Positions 1 to 6,681 of a stretch of DNA of 6,960 nt are shown here, piece by piece. The notes under the pieces are model-generated. The model was not told where the DNA came from and ran no database searches. It saw nothing but the letters and a program-made list of their open reading frames with translations. Origin of the DNA: Flavobacteriales bacterium (GTDB lineage: Bacteria > Bacteroidota > Bacteroidia > Flavobacteriales_F > PHOS-HE28); assembly GCA_020437875.1 (NCBI GenBank), contig JAGQVR010000148.1, positions 1-6,960 on the forward strand. The letters run 5' to 3'. Within the stretch, counting starts at the first letter, position 1. The number at the start of each line of letters is the position of its first letter. Position numbers and translations under genes: made by a program.

Positions 1-2
1 AC

Positions 3-368
3 AGTTCCCTGCTCGCCGCGATCGGTTCAGCGGTGGACAGCGAGACAGATACCCAGCAGTTCATGTTCCCGGTCACCATACCCATGGTCGCGGCCATCAT
101 CATCGCACAGATGGCGGTGTACAACCCGGACAGCCCGGCGGTCTTCTGGAGCAGCATCATCCCCTTCACCAGTCCGATCGTGATGATGGTACGCGTGGCC
201 ATGGGCAGCGCCCCCGCCTGGCAGCTCATGTTGAGCATGGCCCTGCTCATCGGGACCTTCCTCCTCACCACCTGGGTGGCGGGCCGCATCTACCGCACCG
301 GCATCCTCATGTACGGCAAGAAGGCGAGCTGGAAGGAGATGGGGAAATGGCTATTCTATAAAGGGTGA
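3..368 (+). CDS. ABC-2/NatB-type ABC transporter permease, C-terminal part (5' end outside window)
   Basis: The reading frame is open from the first base of the window, so this is the last 121 codons of a longer gene, not a small protein starting at the internal GTG at 33. The visible part begins with SSLLAAIGSAVDSETDTQQF, followed by three hydrophobic segments (around MVAAIIIAQMAVY, the stretch ending PIVMMVRVAMG, and MLSMALLIGTFLLTTWVAG). It ends in a basic tail, RIYRTGILMYGKKASWKEMG. The AIGSAV-DSETD-Q pattern before the last membrane helices and the RIYR-GIL-YGKK tail are typical of the ABC-2 permease family that includes sodium exporter NatB, where the membrane subunit pairs with a separate ATPase. 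The family call is from recognised motifs. The exported substrate cannot be told, and NatB-like naming does not prove sodium export. The ATPase partner would be expected upstream, outside the window. Confidence 0.82.
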   Translation, partial: SSLLAAIGSAVDSETDTQQFMFPVTIPMVAAIIIAQMAVYNPDSPAVFWSSIIPFTSPIVMMVRVAMGSAPAWQLMLSMALLIGTFLLTTWVAGRIYRTGILMYGKKASWKEMGKWLFYKG

Positions 369-371
369 ATA

Positions 372-407
372 CACATGTGAGCATGTGGGCATCCCGCTTA
401 GGCGGGA
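372..407 (+). terminator. Two tandem small hairpins after the permease gene (possible terminator/processing site)
   Basis: Just after the permease stop codon lie two perfect inverted repeats. The first is CACATG-TGAG-CATGTG at 372-387, and the second is TCCCGC-TTAG-GCGGGA at 392-407. Each has a 6-base-pair stem and a 4-base loop, and only four bases separate them. No T-run follows, so this is not a classic intrinsic terminator. Their position at the end of a gene fits transcription termination or 3'-end protection. The remaining bases up to the next gene (408-510) show no recognisable feature apart from a weak inverted repeat TCATGT/ACATGA at 493-514 that overlaps the start codon of the next gene. 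Confidence 0.3.
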
Positions 408-510
408 CAGGTTGTGCTCATGAAGCCCCGACCGCTCGCTGCTTCAACTCGGTACTTCACTTCATTCGAGGTAGCCAGGTATTCCCAAGACCTCATGTTC
501 GCGTGAGCAC

Positions 511-1428
511 ATGAAGAACGCTATCATTGATCTTGGCACCAACACGTTCAACCTGTTGGTCTATGAGAAGCCTTCGGGTGCGCCGTTGCGGGTCATCCAT
601 GCCGAGGAACGGCCGGTCTTCCTGGGGCGCGGAGGGATCGAGCAGGGAATGATCACCGCTGAAGCGATGCAGCGCGGGATCGAAGTACTGACGGCCTTCA
701 AGAAGATCTCGGCAGAGCAGGGTGTTACCACCGTGCGGGCCTTCGGCACCTCCGCCCTGCGCAATGCGCGCAATACCTCCGCATTCACGGACCAGGTGAT
801 GGCTGAACTTGGCATCCCCATCACAGTGATCCCCGGCGATGAGGAAGCGGATCTGATCCTGGCCGGCGTGCGACAGGCGGTGCCACTGACCAGCAAACCG
901 GCCCTGGTGATGGACATCGGCGGTGGGAGCATCGAGTTCATCCTCGCCACGGAGAAGGCGCTGATGTGGAAGGCGAGCTATGAACTCGGGGTGACACGCC
1001 TGCGGGAACGCATCCCCGTGAGCGATCCGATAACGGTGGCGGAGGAGGCACGTATCGCCGCCCACCTCGACGACCGACTGGAAGCCCTGTACGCCATCAT
1101 CGACCGGCACGAACCGCACCTCCTCATCGGGAGCGCAGGCAGCTTCGATAGCCTGGCCGCCATCATCGCAGCGGATACCAGCACCATGCTCCCGAACGAT
1201 GCCACGAGCTTCCCCTTCTCCGCCCTCGCATTCGACGCGTTGAAGGACCGTCTCCTCCGCATGGACCGCGGACAACGCGCCTCGGTACCAGGCCTACCCG
1301 AACACCGTGTGGACACCCTGCCCTACGCCTTGATCGCGATCGATCGCGTACTCACCGCCGGCGGCATCCGCGACCTGGTCTGGAGTCGATATGCCCTGAA
1401 GGAAGGGGCCGCCTCGCTGGTGAACTGA
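511..1428 (+). CDS. Ppx/GppA family phosphatase (exopolyphosphatase-like)
   Basis: This 305-residue cytoplasmic protein belongs to the ASKHA-fold Ppx/GppA family, whose members remove terminal phosphate from inorganic polyphosphate or from pppGpp. Family marks seen are the first phosphate loop DLGTNTFNLLV (residues 7-17), RAFGTSALRNARN (76-88), the acidic catalytic region PGDEEADLI (108-116), the second phosphate loop DIGGGSIEF (135-143), the ELGVTRLRE turn (158-166), LLIGSAGSFDSL (204-215), and a C-terminal R-DTLPYALIAID segment (266-278). The length matches the short two-domain form; the extra C-terminal HD-type domain of the roughly 510-residue E. coli Ppx is absent. The ATG start puts the first phosphate loop at the expected distance from the N-terminus; no clear ribosome binding site is visible, as is usual in Bacteroidota. 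The next gene follows after 21 bases and is probably co-transcribed. Sequence alone does not settle polyphosphate versus pppGpp as substrate. Confidence 0.93.
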   Translation: MKNAIIDLGTNTFNLLVYEKPSGAPLRVIHAEERPVFLGRGGIEQGMITAEAMQRGIEVLTAFKKISAEQGVTTVRAFGTSALRNARNTSAFTDQVMAELGIPITVIPGDEEADLILAGVRQAVPLTSKPALVMDIGGGSIEFILATEKALMWKASYELGVTRLRERIPVSDPITVAEEARIAAHLDDRLEALYAIIDRHEPHLLIGSAGSFDSLAAIIAADTSTMLPNDATSFPFSALAFDALKDRLLRMDRGQRASVPGLPEHRVDTLPYALIAIDRVLTAGGIRDLVWSRYALKEGAASLVN

Positions 1429-1449
1429 GCGCGATCGCTCTCCTATCTT

Positions 1450-2421
1450 GTGCGGGTGAAGAACACCCTCTGGCACCGTGTGCTGCGCTCGCTGCCGGAT
1501 CCCGGTGGTAGAAAGAGCGACTCCAGCGAGGGATATGTGCGCGCGAAGCGTCTTCTCGGCTTACGCATCAACTTGGGCAGGATGGTGAAGGACGTCGTGT
1601 TCATCACCACCGGCGTCTTCTCCGCCGCTTTCGGCCTGGAAGGATTCCTGCTTCCCAACGGATTCCTCGATGGTGGCGCCACGGGTATCGCCCTGCTCAC
1701 CGCCCGGCTCAGCGGACTCCCGTTTCCCGCCCTGCTCGTCCTCATCAACCTGCCCTTCCTGGCGATCGCCTTCAAGCTCGCTGGCCGCACTTTCGCCCTG
1801 CGCGCCACCGCTTCCATCCTGACCTTGGCCCTGGTCACCAGCTTCGTACACTTCCCCGATGTCACGCATGACAAGCTGCTGGTCGCGGTCTTCGGTGGCT
1901 TTTTCCTCGGTGCCGGCATCGGCCTGGCATTACGCGGTGGCAGCGTGCTCGATGGCACCGAAGTGCTCGCACTGGCCGTGGGTCGCCGGATCGGCATCAC
2001 CATCGGCGACGTGGTGCTGGTGATCAACGTGGCCATCTTCGGCGTGGCGGCCTACACCATCGACCTTGAAACGGCGATGTACGCCATGATCACCTACCTC
2101 GCCGCCAGCAAGACCCTGGACCTGGTGGTCGAAGGGATCGAGGAGTACACAGGGATCACGATCATCAGCCCGCACCACGCTGAGATCCGGCACATGATCG
2201 CGAACACGATGGGGCGCGGACTGACGGTGTACACCGGCAAACGCGGCTTCACCAAGGGTGCCGGCGCGCATGAAGTGGACATCCTTTACTGCGTGATCAC
2301 CCGCCTGGAGATCGGCCGCTTCCTGACGGAGGTGGAGAAGATCGACCCGAACGCCTTCGTGACGATGAGCCCGGTGAAGGACGTGCGCGGCGGCATCCTG
2401 CGGAAGCGCCGGCTACACTGA
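1450..2421 (+). CDS. YitT family membrane protein with C-terminal DUF2179 domain
   Basis: This 323-residue integral membrane protein has the YitT architecture. Hydrophobic segments lie at about residues 48-65, 92-111, 115-135, 142-162, 185-204 and 208-222. They are followed by a soluble DUF2179 domain at about 232-316 (EEYTGITIIS, TMGRGLTVYTGKRGF, then a strand around DILYCVITRLE). Conserved loops are FLLPNGFLDGGATGI (66-80) after the first helix and LRGGSVLDGTEVLA (161-174) in the middle. The family is widespread and its biochemical role is unsettled, so none is assigned. The longest start is GTG at 1450, with another GTG at 1456 and the first ATG at 1582 (residue 45). I keep the long form because LGLRINLGRMVKDVVF resembles the N-terminus of Bacteroidota homologues and crosses the internal ATG, but the first 30 or so residues are uncertain. 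The gene lies 21 bases behind the phosphatase gene and ends directly against the convergent - strand gene. Confidence 0.9.
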   Translation: MRVKNTLWHRVLRSLPDPGGRKSDSSEGYVRAKRLLGLRINLGRMVKDVVFITTGVFSAAFGLEGFLLPNGFLDGGATGIALLTARLSGLPFPALLVLINLPFLAIAFKLAGRTFALRATASILTLALVTSFVHFPDVTHDKLLVAVFGGFFLGAGIGLALRGGSVLDGTEVLALAVGRRIGITIGDVVLVINVAIFGVAAYTIDLETAMYAMITYLAASKTLDLVVEGIEEYTGITIISPHHAEIRHMIANTMGRGLTVYTGKRGFTKGAGAHEVDILYCVITRLEIGRFLTEVEKIDPNAFVTMSPVKDVRGGILRKRRLH

Positions 2422-2424
2422 TCA
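2419..2424. other. Abutting convergent stop codons (TGA|TCA)
   Basis: The + strand YitT gene ends in TGA at 2419-2421 and the - strand surface-protein gene ends in TGA read from 2424 to 2422, so there is no base between the two coding regions. The two stops form the core of the 8-base palindrome CTGATCAG at 2418-2425. There is no room for a separate intergenic terminator on either strand, so transcript ends must lie inside the opposing gene. Confidence 0.9.
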
Positions 2425-5208
2425 GGGTAGCTGCTCGTGGCGGACGGCGGTGGGGACGGTCCCACCGATCGTCTGCAGGATCAGGTCTCGGTCGTTGTTC
2501 TCACCAGCGTACTTGACCGTTCCGTCCAGGTTCACGTCACGGACTTCATAGACATTGATCAGCGTATTCGTGGGAACAAGGCCACCGATGGCTTGAAGGA
2601 CGAGGTCGCGGTCATTGCCCGCACCGGCATACTTCACTTGACCATCGTGGTTCACATCACCAGGCCACAAGCACAAGCGACCGCCGAGGCTCATACGAGC
2701 ACTCGACCCGAATGTCGCCGTGCTCGATTGTGTCATGTCGATAACAGCAGGTGCTGCGGATAGCGCTATTGCAGAAGCGGTCATCACACCGGCATGGTTG
2801 CGGTGTCGCAGCGCCACCCCATAATTGCCGGAAGGAACAGCGAAGATCACAGGAGAAACACCATCCATGTCCACCACATCTCCATCTCGCTGCAGGAGCG
2901 CAGTCCGCGTCGCGATCTTCATGGACTGGTCGAAAGGATCGCGCAGTTCGACCAGCACCCAATCCACGATCGCATCCGGACCGGTGATGGTGAACACACC
3001 GGGCTGGGCGTTCCCAGGGTCACTCCCGACGGGTGCATATCCGAGTGCGGTGAATGGCTCCTCCACGGGGACCAGGCCCTGTGTGCGCAAGGCATCGTCC
3101 ATCATTCCAGTCTCCGCTCCGTTCACACCACCCAGCAACGCCTTCAGCCGGACCGCGACGTAGGGCGTGGGCACCTGCACGATGCACGGTTCCGTGATGA
3201 CCGGCGGATTGAAGTCGAAGAAGATGTTCGCAGTATTGCTGACCTGATCCCCAGGGTCGACCAAGGTCCCCTCGTGCGGTGCGATCCGGAATGAGACGAA
3301 CCCATGGCTCCGTGATTCATTCACGTTGCTGTCCGGTAGCAGGATATACGGGAAGCGGACCTTGAGCACGCCTTGCTGGGTCAATTCCCATTGGAAAGGA
3401 TGAGAGGCCGCCCCCATCCGCAGGGAACCGGGATCCAGGCCAGCATGAAGCGTATCAGTGATCGACACATGGAATGCCGTGTCCGTGCCCGTGTTCTGAA
3501 AGCGGATGGTGTAGTCGATCCAGTCGTCGCTCTCCGGGGCGTAGTTCAGCACGACACCATCACCTGTACCAGTTCGTGCCACCTTGTCGTTCGGATCGAA
3601 GCTTCCGGTCACGGTGCGAACATCGGTATCCGTGTTATTCGCGAGGTTGCCATCCGTCAACGCAGTGGTGACCGAGACCGTGGAGACCAGCGCTGTCCCG
3701 AGGAGACCAACATCCGCCGGTACCTGGGCACGCAGCGTGATGCTTCGTTGTTGGAAGACCGGCATCGCCGGGAGGTTCCATGTAACGCTACTCCCTGACA
3801 CAGAGCTCGGTGACGGGCTCGCGCTCAAGAATGCGAGCGAAGGATCGAGCTGCATCGTTACGGTGACATTGCCCGTATTGCCCACGGTCAGGTTGCTCAC
3901 CTGGATGCCGTACTGCAACACGAAACCCGGTCGAGCCGGCCCGCTTGTCATGGCAACGTGCACATCCAACGGCACCAACGACTCCGTGGGGTGGTGCACC
4001 GTGACCGTGGAACCCGCCGATATCGTGAACGGGATCGGTGCTCCTGTGCAATGCTCGTCCACCGTGGCGTTCTGCTCCTGTATAGTGTAATTGCCCAATG
4101 GGAGCACCAGGCGATAAGTACCGCCCACATCGGTGGTGCTATAGTACGGGCCGGGCAATACCTCAAGCACAGTGGACGGAACACCACGTTCGGATGTCTG
4201 CTTGACACAGTCCAGGTTGTTGTCAAGGAACAAGGTGCCGGTCACAACCCCACAGGTCGGTCCCAGATCGGGAATGGTGAACGGGACGGAATCCAGGCAC
4301 GTGTAGGTGAAGCCCGGAAGGTGTTGCGTCGGACCGGCGTACAGATCACCGCTAACGATGGCCCAATAGTCCCCGGGTCGGAGATATTGGAAGGTCCAAA
4401 CGAAAGGTTGCTGTCCGACGGAACCAACCCCGAGGGAGGAACCAAGTCCATCCGAAAGAATGATGTTCATTCCGGATGGGATGTATCCATTCGTGAACCG
4501 CACCGTGGCGCTGCCCGTACCGACCGTAGAGCAGGATCCTTCCACATCCAGCACCTCAATGTCCGGGATGACCGTAGGCGGATCGATGGTGAAGTCGTAT
4601 TGGTTCTGGCAGTAGCCGATGCCATCCGTCGCGGACAGGATGATCGTGCCGCCCGTGGTTCCGATCGGCAGTTGGGCCTTATACAACCCATCCAAACCGG
4701 CCCATGGACCATACGCGGCGATCGGCGTTGGAGATATCGAGACCACTTCGACCACGGAGTTCGGGTCGTTCCAGTACATTTCGTTCAGGATCTCGCCGAT
4801 CAGTACCGGTGCGGTGCCTGCCTCGTAGGCCAGCGTCTGATCATTGAAATAGGGCCCGGCAATACCCTGCACGACAACGCTAGCCTCAGCCGAAGCGCCG
4901 AGACCGTCGGTCACCACCACGCTATACGTATGTAGTCCCTCCAAGCCAAAGAGCTGTGGCCCACAATCCATGCAGATCTCGAACTGGCCGAAGCTCACGT
5001 CATACCAGTCGTAGCGATAGGGAGGTGTTCCAAGCCAAACGAGCGCTTCCACTTCACCGCTGAACACATGGCCTTCGCCATCGATGCAATAATCCGCCCT
5101 CGTATTAATGACCTCCACGAAAATTGCTCCAGCCTTGGAACCGATGATCATCAACCAACCGAGAACCAATATCCGGCTGCTCAAGCTGGGCCATTCGAAG
5201 GTTCTCAT
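2422..5208 (-). CDS. Large secreted modular surface protein (SprB-like, SdrB-like, DUF11/DUF7619-like domains, dockerin-like C-terminus)
   Basis: Residues are numbered from the longest possible start, a TTG at 5268 giving 948 residues. I prefer the ATG at 5208 (residue 21) because it gives a clean signal peptide: basic n-region MRTFEWPSLSSR, hydrophobic core ILVLGWLMIIG, then SKAGA as cleavage region. An ATG at 5235 is the alternative. After export the protein shows an Ig-like SprB-type repeat (about 55-135), two less clear beta-rich segments (about 135-335), an SdrB/carboxypeptidase-like fold (341-398, GTLFLDNNLDC to GNYTIQEQ), a DUF11-like domain (about 432-553), and a DUF7619-like domain (about 555-698; SFDPNDK, YTIRFQNTGTDTAFHV, SHGFVSFRI, ANIFFDFNPPV). 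A region ending in VDWVLVELRD and LLQRDGDVVDMDGVSP (about 703-860) precedes two dockerin-like repeats and the terminus EQLP. These domains are typical of Bacteroidota surface or secreted proteins. No catalytic domain is visible; adhesion or a structural role is inference. Similar proteins are often labelled hemagglutinin, which does not establish a function. Confidence 0.88.
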   Translation of the reverse strand: MRTFEWPSLSSRILVLGWLMIIGSKAGAIFVEVINTRADYCIDGEGHVFSGEVEALVWLGTPPYRYDWYDVSFGQFEICMDCGPQLFGLEGLHTYSVVVTDGLGASAEASVVVQGIAGPYFNDQTLAYEAGTAPVLIGEILNEMYWNDPNSVVEVVSISPTPIAAYGPWAGLDGLYKAQLPIGTTGGTIILSATDGIGYCQNQYDFTIDPPTVIPDIEVLDVEGSCSTVGTGSATVRFTNGYIPSGMNIILSDGLGSSLGVGSVGQQPFVWTFQYLRPGDYWAIVSGDLYAGPTQHLPGFTYTCLDSVPFTIPDLGPTCGVVTGTLFLDNNLDCVKQTSERGVPSTVLEVLPGPYYSTTDVGGTYRLVLPLGNYTIQEQNATVDEHCTGAPIPFTISAGSTVTVHHPTESLVPLDVHVAMTSGPARPGFVLQYGIQVSNLTVGNTGNVTVTMQLDPSLAFLSASPSPSSVSGSSVTWNLPAMPVFQQRSITLRAQVPADVGLLGTALVSTVSVTTALTDGNLANNTDTDVRTVTGSFDPNDKVARTGTGDGVVLNYAPESDDWIDYTIRFQNTGTDTAFHVSITDTLHAGLDPGSLRMGAASHPFQWELTQQGVLKVRFPYILLPDSNVNESRSHGFVSFRIAPHEGTLVDPGDQVSNTANIFFDFNPPVITEPCIVQVPTPYVAVRLKALLGGVNGAETGMMDDALRTQGLVPVEEPFTALGYAPVGSDPGNAQPGVFTITGPDAIVDWVLVELRDPFDQSMKIATRTALLQRDGDVVDMDGVSPVIFAVPSGNYGVALRHRNHAGVMTASAIALSAAPAVIDMTQSSTATFGSSARMSLGGRLCLWPGDVNHDGQVKYAGAGNDRDLVLQAIGGLVPTNTLINVYEVRDVNLDGTVKYAGENNDRDLILQTIGGTVPTAVRHEQLP
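2449..2538 (-). repeat. Dockerin-like calcium-loop repeat, unit 2 (residues 911-940 of the surface protein)
   Basis: This encodes DVNLDGTVKYAG, then NDRDLILQTIGG and TVPT. The D-x-N-x-D-G-x-V start matches the first half of a dockerin/EF-hand-like calcium-binding loop, and the following NDRDLILQ helix provides a later acidic residue. The spacing between the loop and the helix is longer than in classic type I dockerins. It pairs with unit 1 at 2569-2658, with 23 of 30 residues identical and the units exactly 120 bases (40 codons) apart. Confidence 0.75.
2569..2658 (-). repeat. Dockerin-like calcium-loop repeat, unit 1 (residues 871-900 of the surface protein)
   Basis: This encodes DVNHDGQVKYAG, then NDRDLVLQAIGG and LVPT, preceded by LWPG. 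It has the same D-x-N-x-D-G-x-V loop and NDRDL helix as unit 2, and the two are also clearly similar as DNA, so they probably arose by internal duplication. Calcium binding is inferred from the loop pattern. Confidence 0.75.
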
Positions 5209-5355
5209 GTTCCGCAGAAATAAGGTTCCACTCATGAATGTGTGGTTTCTTCGATAACACCCTTCCAAGACAATACCAAAGCACCTGCCTCAGACCTCCA
5301 GTTCACCATGAACGACCCGACCATCGAATATAAGCCGAGCAAGCGTGAATGAGGT

Positions 5356-5368
5356 GTTGTTGAACAAC
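5356..5368. promoter_or_regulatory. Perfect inverted repeat GTTGTT-G-AACAAC in divergent intergenic region (possible operator)
   Basis: Two 6-base half-sites around one central base form a perfect dyad at 5356-5368. It lies between the divergently transcribed surface-protein gene and the response-regulator gene, 99 bases before the latter. A one-base spacer suits a dimeric DNA-binding protein better than an RNA hairpin. The rest of the divergent gap shows no convincing Bacteroidota promoter. A TATATTCG at 5327-5334 on the - strand resembles the TAnnTTTG -7 element in seven of eight positions, but I found no TTG at the right distance upstream. Two copies of CATGACCA (5391 and 5408, 17 bases apart) are also present, with no assigned meaning. 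Confidence 0.3.
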
Positions 5369-5467
5369 CGTCTTCTCCAACCCTGGCCCACATGACCAAG
5401 ACGACCCCATGACCAGGCGGTTGCTGGGCAGCCTACCATTGGTACGGAGGTTGCATCTTTACCCACC

Positions 5468-6643
5468 ATGCCCAAGATCCTCATCATCGACGACGAGAAG
5501 GCCATCCGCAATGCCCTGCGCGATATCCTGGAACACGAGAAACACACGGTGGATGAGGCCGAGGATGGGGCTGCCGGCCTGGAGAAGGCGAAGAAGGGGG
5601 GCTACGACGTGATCCTCTGCGACATCAAGATGCCGAAGATGGACGGGCTGGAATTCCTCCAGAAACTGATGGCCCACGATGATGATGTGCCCGTGATCAT
5701 GATCAGCGGTCACGGCACCATCGACACCGCCGTGGACGCCCTGAAGAAAGGCGCCTTCGACTTCATCGAGAAGCCACCGAACATCAGCCGCATCCTGGTA
5801 AGCGTGCGCAACGCATTGGACCGCGGCGACCTGGTGAAGGAGACGAAGGTGCTCCGGCAGAAGGTGGGCAAGGCCAAGGGCAACGGGGTGCAGATGGTGG
5901 GCGAGAGCAAGGCCCTGAACGCCATCCGTGAGATGATCGACAAGGTGGCGCCGAGCGATGCACGCGTGCTGATCACCGGTGGCAATGGCGCCGGCAAGGA
6001 GGGCGTGGCGCGCATGATCCACCAGAAGAGCGCCCGCGCGGGCAATGCCTACATCGAGGTGAACTGTGCGGCGATCCCCGGCGAATTGATCGAGAGCGAG
6101 CTCTTCGGGCACATGAAGGGCAGCTTCACCAGCGCGATCAAGGACCGCAAGGGCAAGTTCGAACTGGCCGATGGCGGCACCCTCTTCCTGGACGAGATCG
6201 GCGACATGGCCCTGGCCGCGCAGGCGAAGGTGCTCCGCGCACTTCAGGAAGGACGCATCACGCCCGTGGGTGGCGACAAGGACATCCAAGTGAACGTACG
6301 GGTGATCGCGGCCACGAACAAGGACCTGAAGAAGGAGATCGAGAAAGGCAATTTCCGCGAGGACCTCTTCCACCGCCTAAGCGTGATCCCGATCCATGTG
6401 CCGAGCCTGAGCGAGCGCCTCGAGGACATCCCGCTGTTGGCGGAGCACTTCATCCAGCAGGTATGCTCAGAACAGGGCATCGCGCCAAAGAGCATCGCGG
6501 ACAAGGCCGTGAACGCCCTGCAGAAGCTCCCTTGGACCGGCAACGTACGGGAACTGCGCAACGTGATCGAGCGCCTGGTGATCCTCAGCGGCAAGGAGAT
6601 CACCGAGGCGGACGTGAAGGCCTACGCCATCCCGCGTCCCTGA
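5468..6643 (+). CDS. Sigma-54-dependent-type response regulator (receiver + AAA+ domain, no C-terminal HTH)
   Basis: This 391-residue cytoplasmic protein has NtrC-family order but is shortened. The receiver domain (residues 1 to about 118) has the acidic triad start D8-D9-E10, phosphoacceptor D52 in CDIKMPKMDG, S80 in ISGHG and K102 in EKPP. The AAA+ domain (about 143-370) has Walker A GGNGAGKE (171-178, K177), the sigma-54 contact loop reading GSFTSA (218-223) instead of GAFTGA, Walker B TLFLDEIGD (238-246), sensor I AATNKD (281-286), arginine fingers R297 and R303, and sensor II WTGNVRELRN (356-365). Only about 20 residues follow VIERL, so the usual Fis-type helix-turn-helix is missing. I recall the same short form and a Ser in this loop from Bacteroidota homologues, so it looks like a lineage-type protein, not a truncation. 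The ATG start places D8/D9 correctly. No partner histidine kinase lies in the window, so it is an orphan here. Target genes are unknown. Confidence 0.93.
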   Translation: MPKILIIDDEKAIRNALRDILEHEKHTVDEAEDGAAGLEKAKKGGYDVILCDIKMPKMDGLEFLQKLMAHDDDVPVIMISGHGTIDTAVDALKKGAFDFIEKPPNISRILVSVRNALDRGDLVKETKVLRQKVGKAKGNGVQMVGESKALNAIREMIDKVAPSDARVLITGGNGAGKEGVARMIHQKSARAGNAYIEVNCAAIPGELIESELFGHMKGSFTSAIKDRKGKFELADGGTLFLDEIGDMALAAQAKVLRALQEGRITPVGGDKDIQVNVRVIAATNKDLKKEIEKGNFREDLFHRLSVIPIHVPSLSERLEDIPLLAEHFIQQVCSEQGIAPKSIADKAVNALQKLPWTGNVRELRNVIERLVILSGKEITEADVKAYAIPRP

Positions 6644-6658
6644 CCGGATCCGGGGGAC
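6636..6658 (+). terminator. GC-rich hairpin overlapping the response-regulator stop codon
   Basis: The sequence can fold as GTCCC (6636-6640) with GGGAC (6654-6658), and inside that CCG with CGG around the palindrome CCGGATCCGG (6644-6653). The TGA stop codon sits in the bulge between the two stem segments. The stem is GC-rich but no T-run follows, so it may be a terminator, a 3'-end stabiliser, or chance in GC-rich DNA. Confidence 0.3.
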
Positions 6659-6681
6659 CAGCGACGGGGTCTGCAGGTGGG

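Noticed and set aside
33..368. Treating the permease fragment as a complete 111-residue protein starting at GTG 33
   Set aside because: The frame is open back to the window edge and the upstream codons (SSLLAAIGSA) continue the family motif, so it is the end of a longer gene.
493..1275. 260-codon open frame on the - strand across the phosphatase gene
   Set aside because: It is antisense to a gene with clear Ppx/GppA motifs; the predicted protein has no recognisable family and reads like the shadow of GC-rich codons.
1335..1348. 14-base perfect palindrome CGCGATCGATCGCG inside the phosphatase gene
   Set aside because: It encodes conserved-looking residues (IAIDR) with GC-rich codons that naturally generate GATCG/CGATC symmetry; no sign of an operator or recombination site.
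1427..1440. Small hairpin GAGCG-CGAT-CGCTC containing GCGATCGC between the phosphatase and YitT genes
   Set aside because: The stem is only 5 bp with no T-run and occupies most of a 21-base gap; a terminator there would separate genes that look co-transcribed. GCGATCGC resembles the cyanobacterial HIP1 octamer, but one copy in a non-cyanobacterial context means little.
3958..4935. 325-codon open frame on the + strand inside the surface-protein gene
   Set aside because: It lies opposite a protein with convincing domains; its translation is rich in R, H and D without domain motifs, as expected of an antisense shadow.
5459..6373. 304-codon open frame on the - strand opposite the response regulator
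   Set aside because: Its H/L/A/D-rich product mirrors the codon use of the opposite strand, and the sense protein has full receiver and AAA+ motifs.
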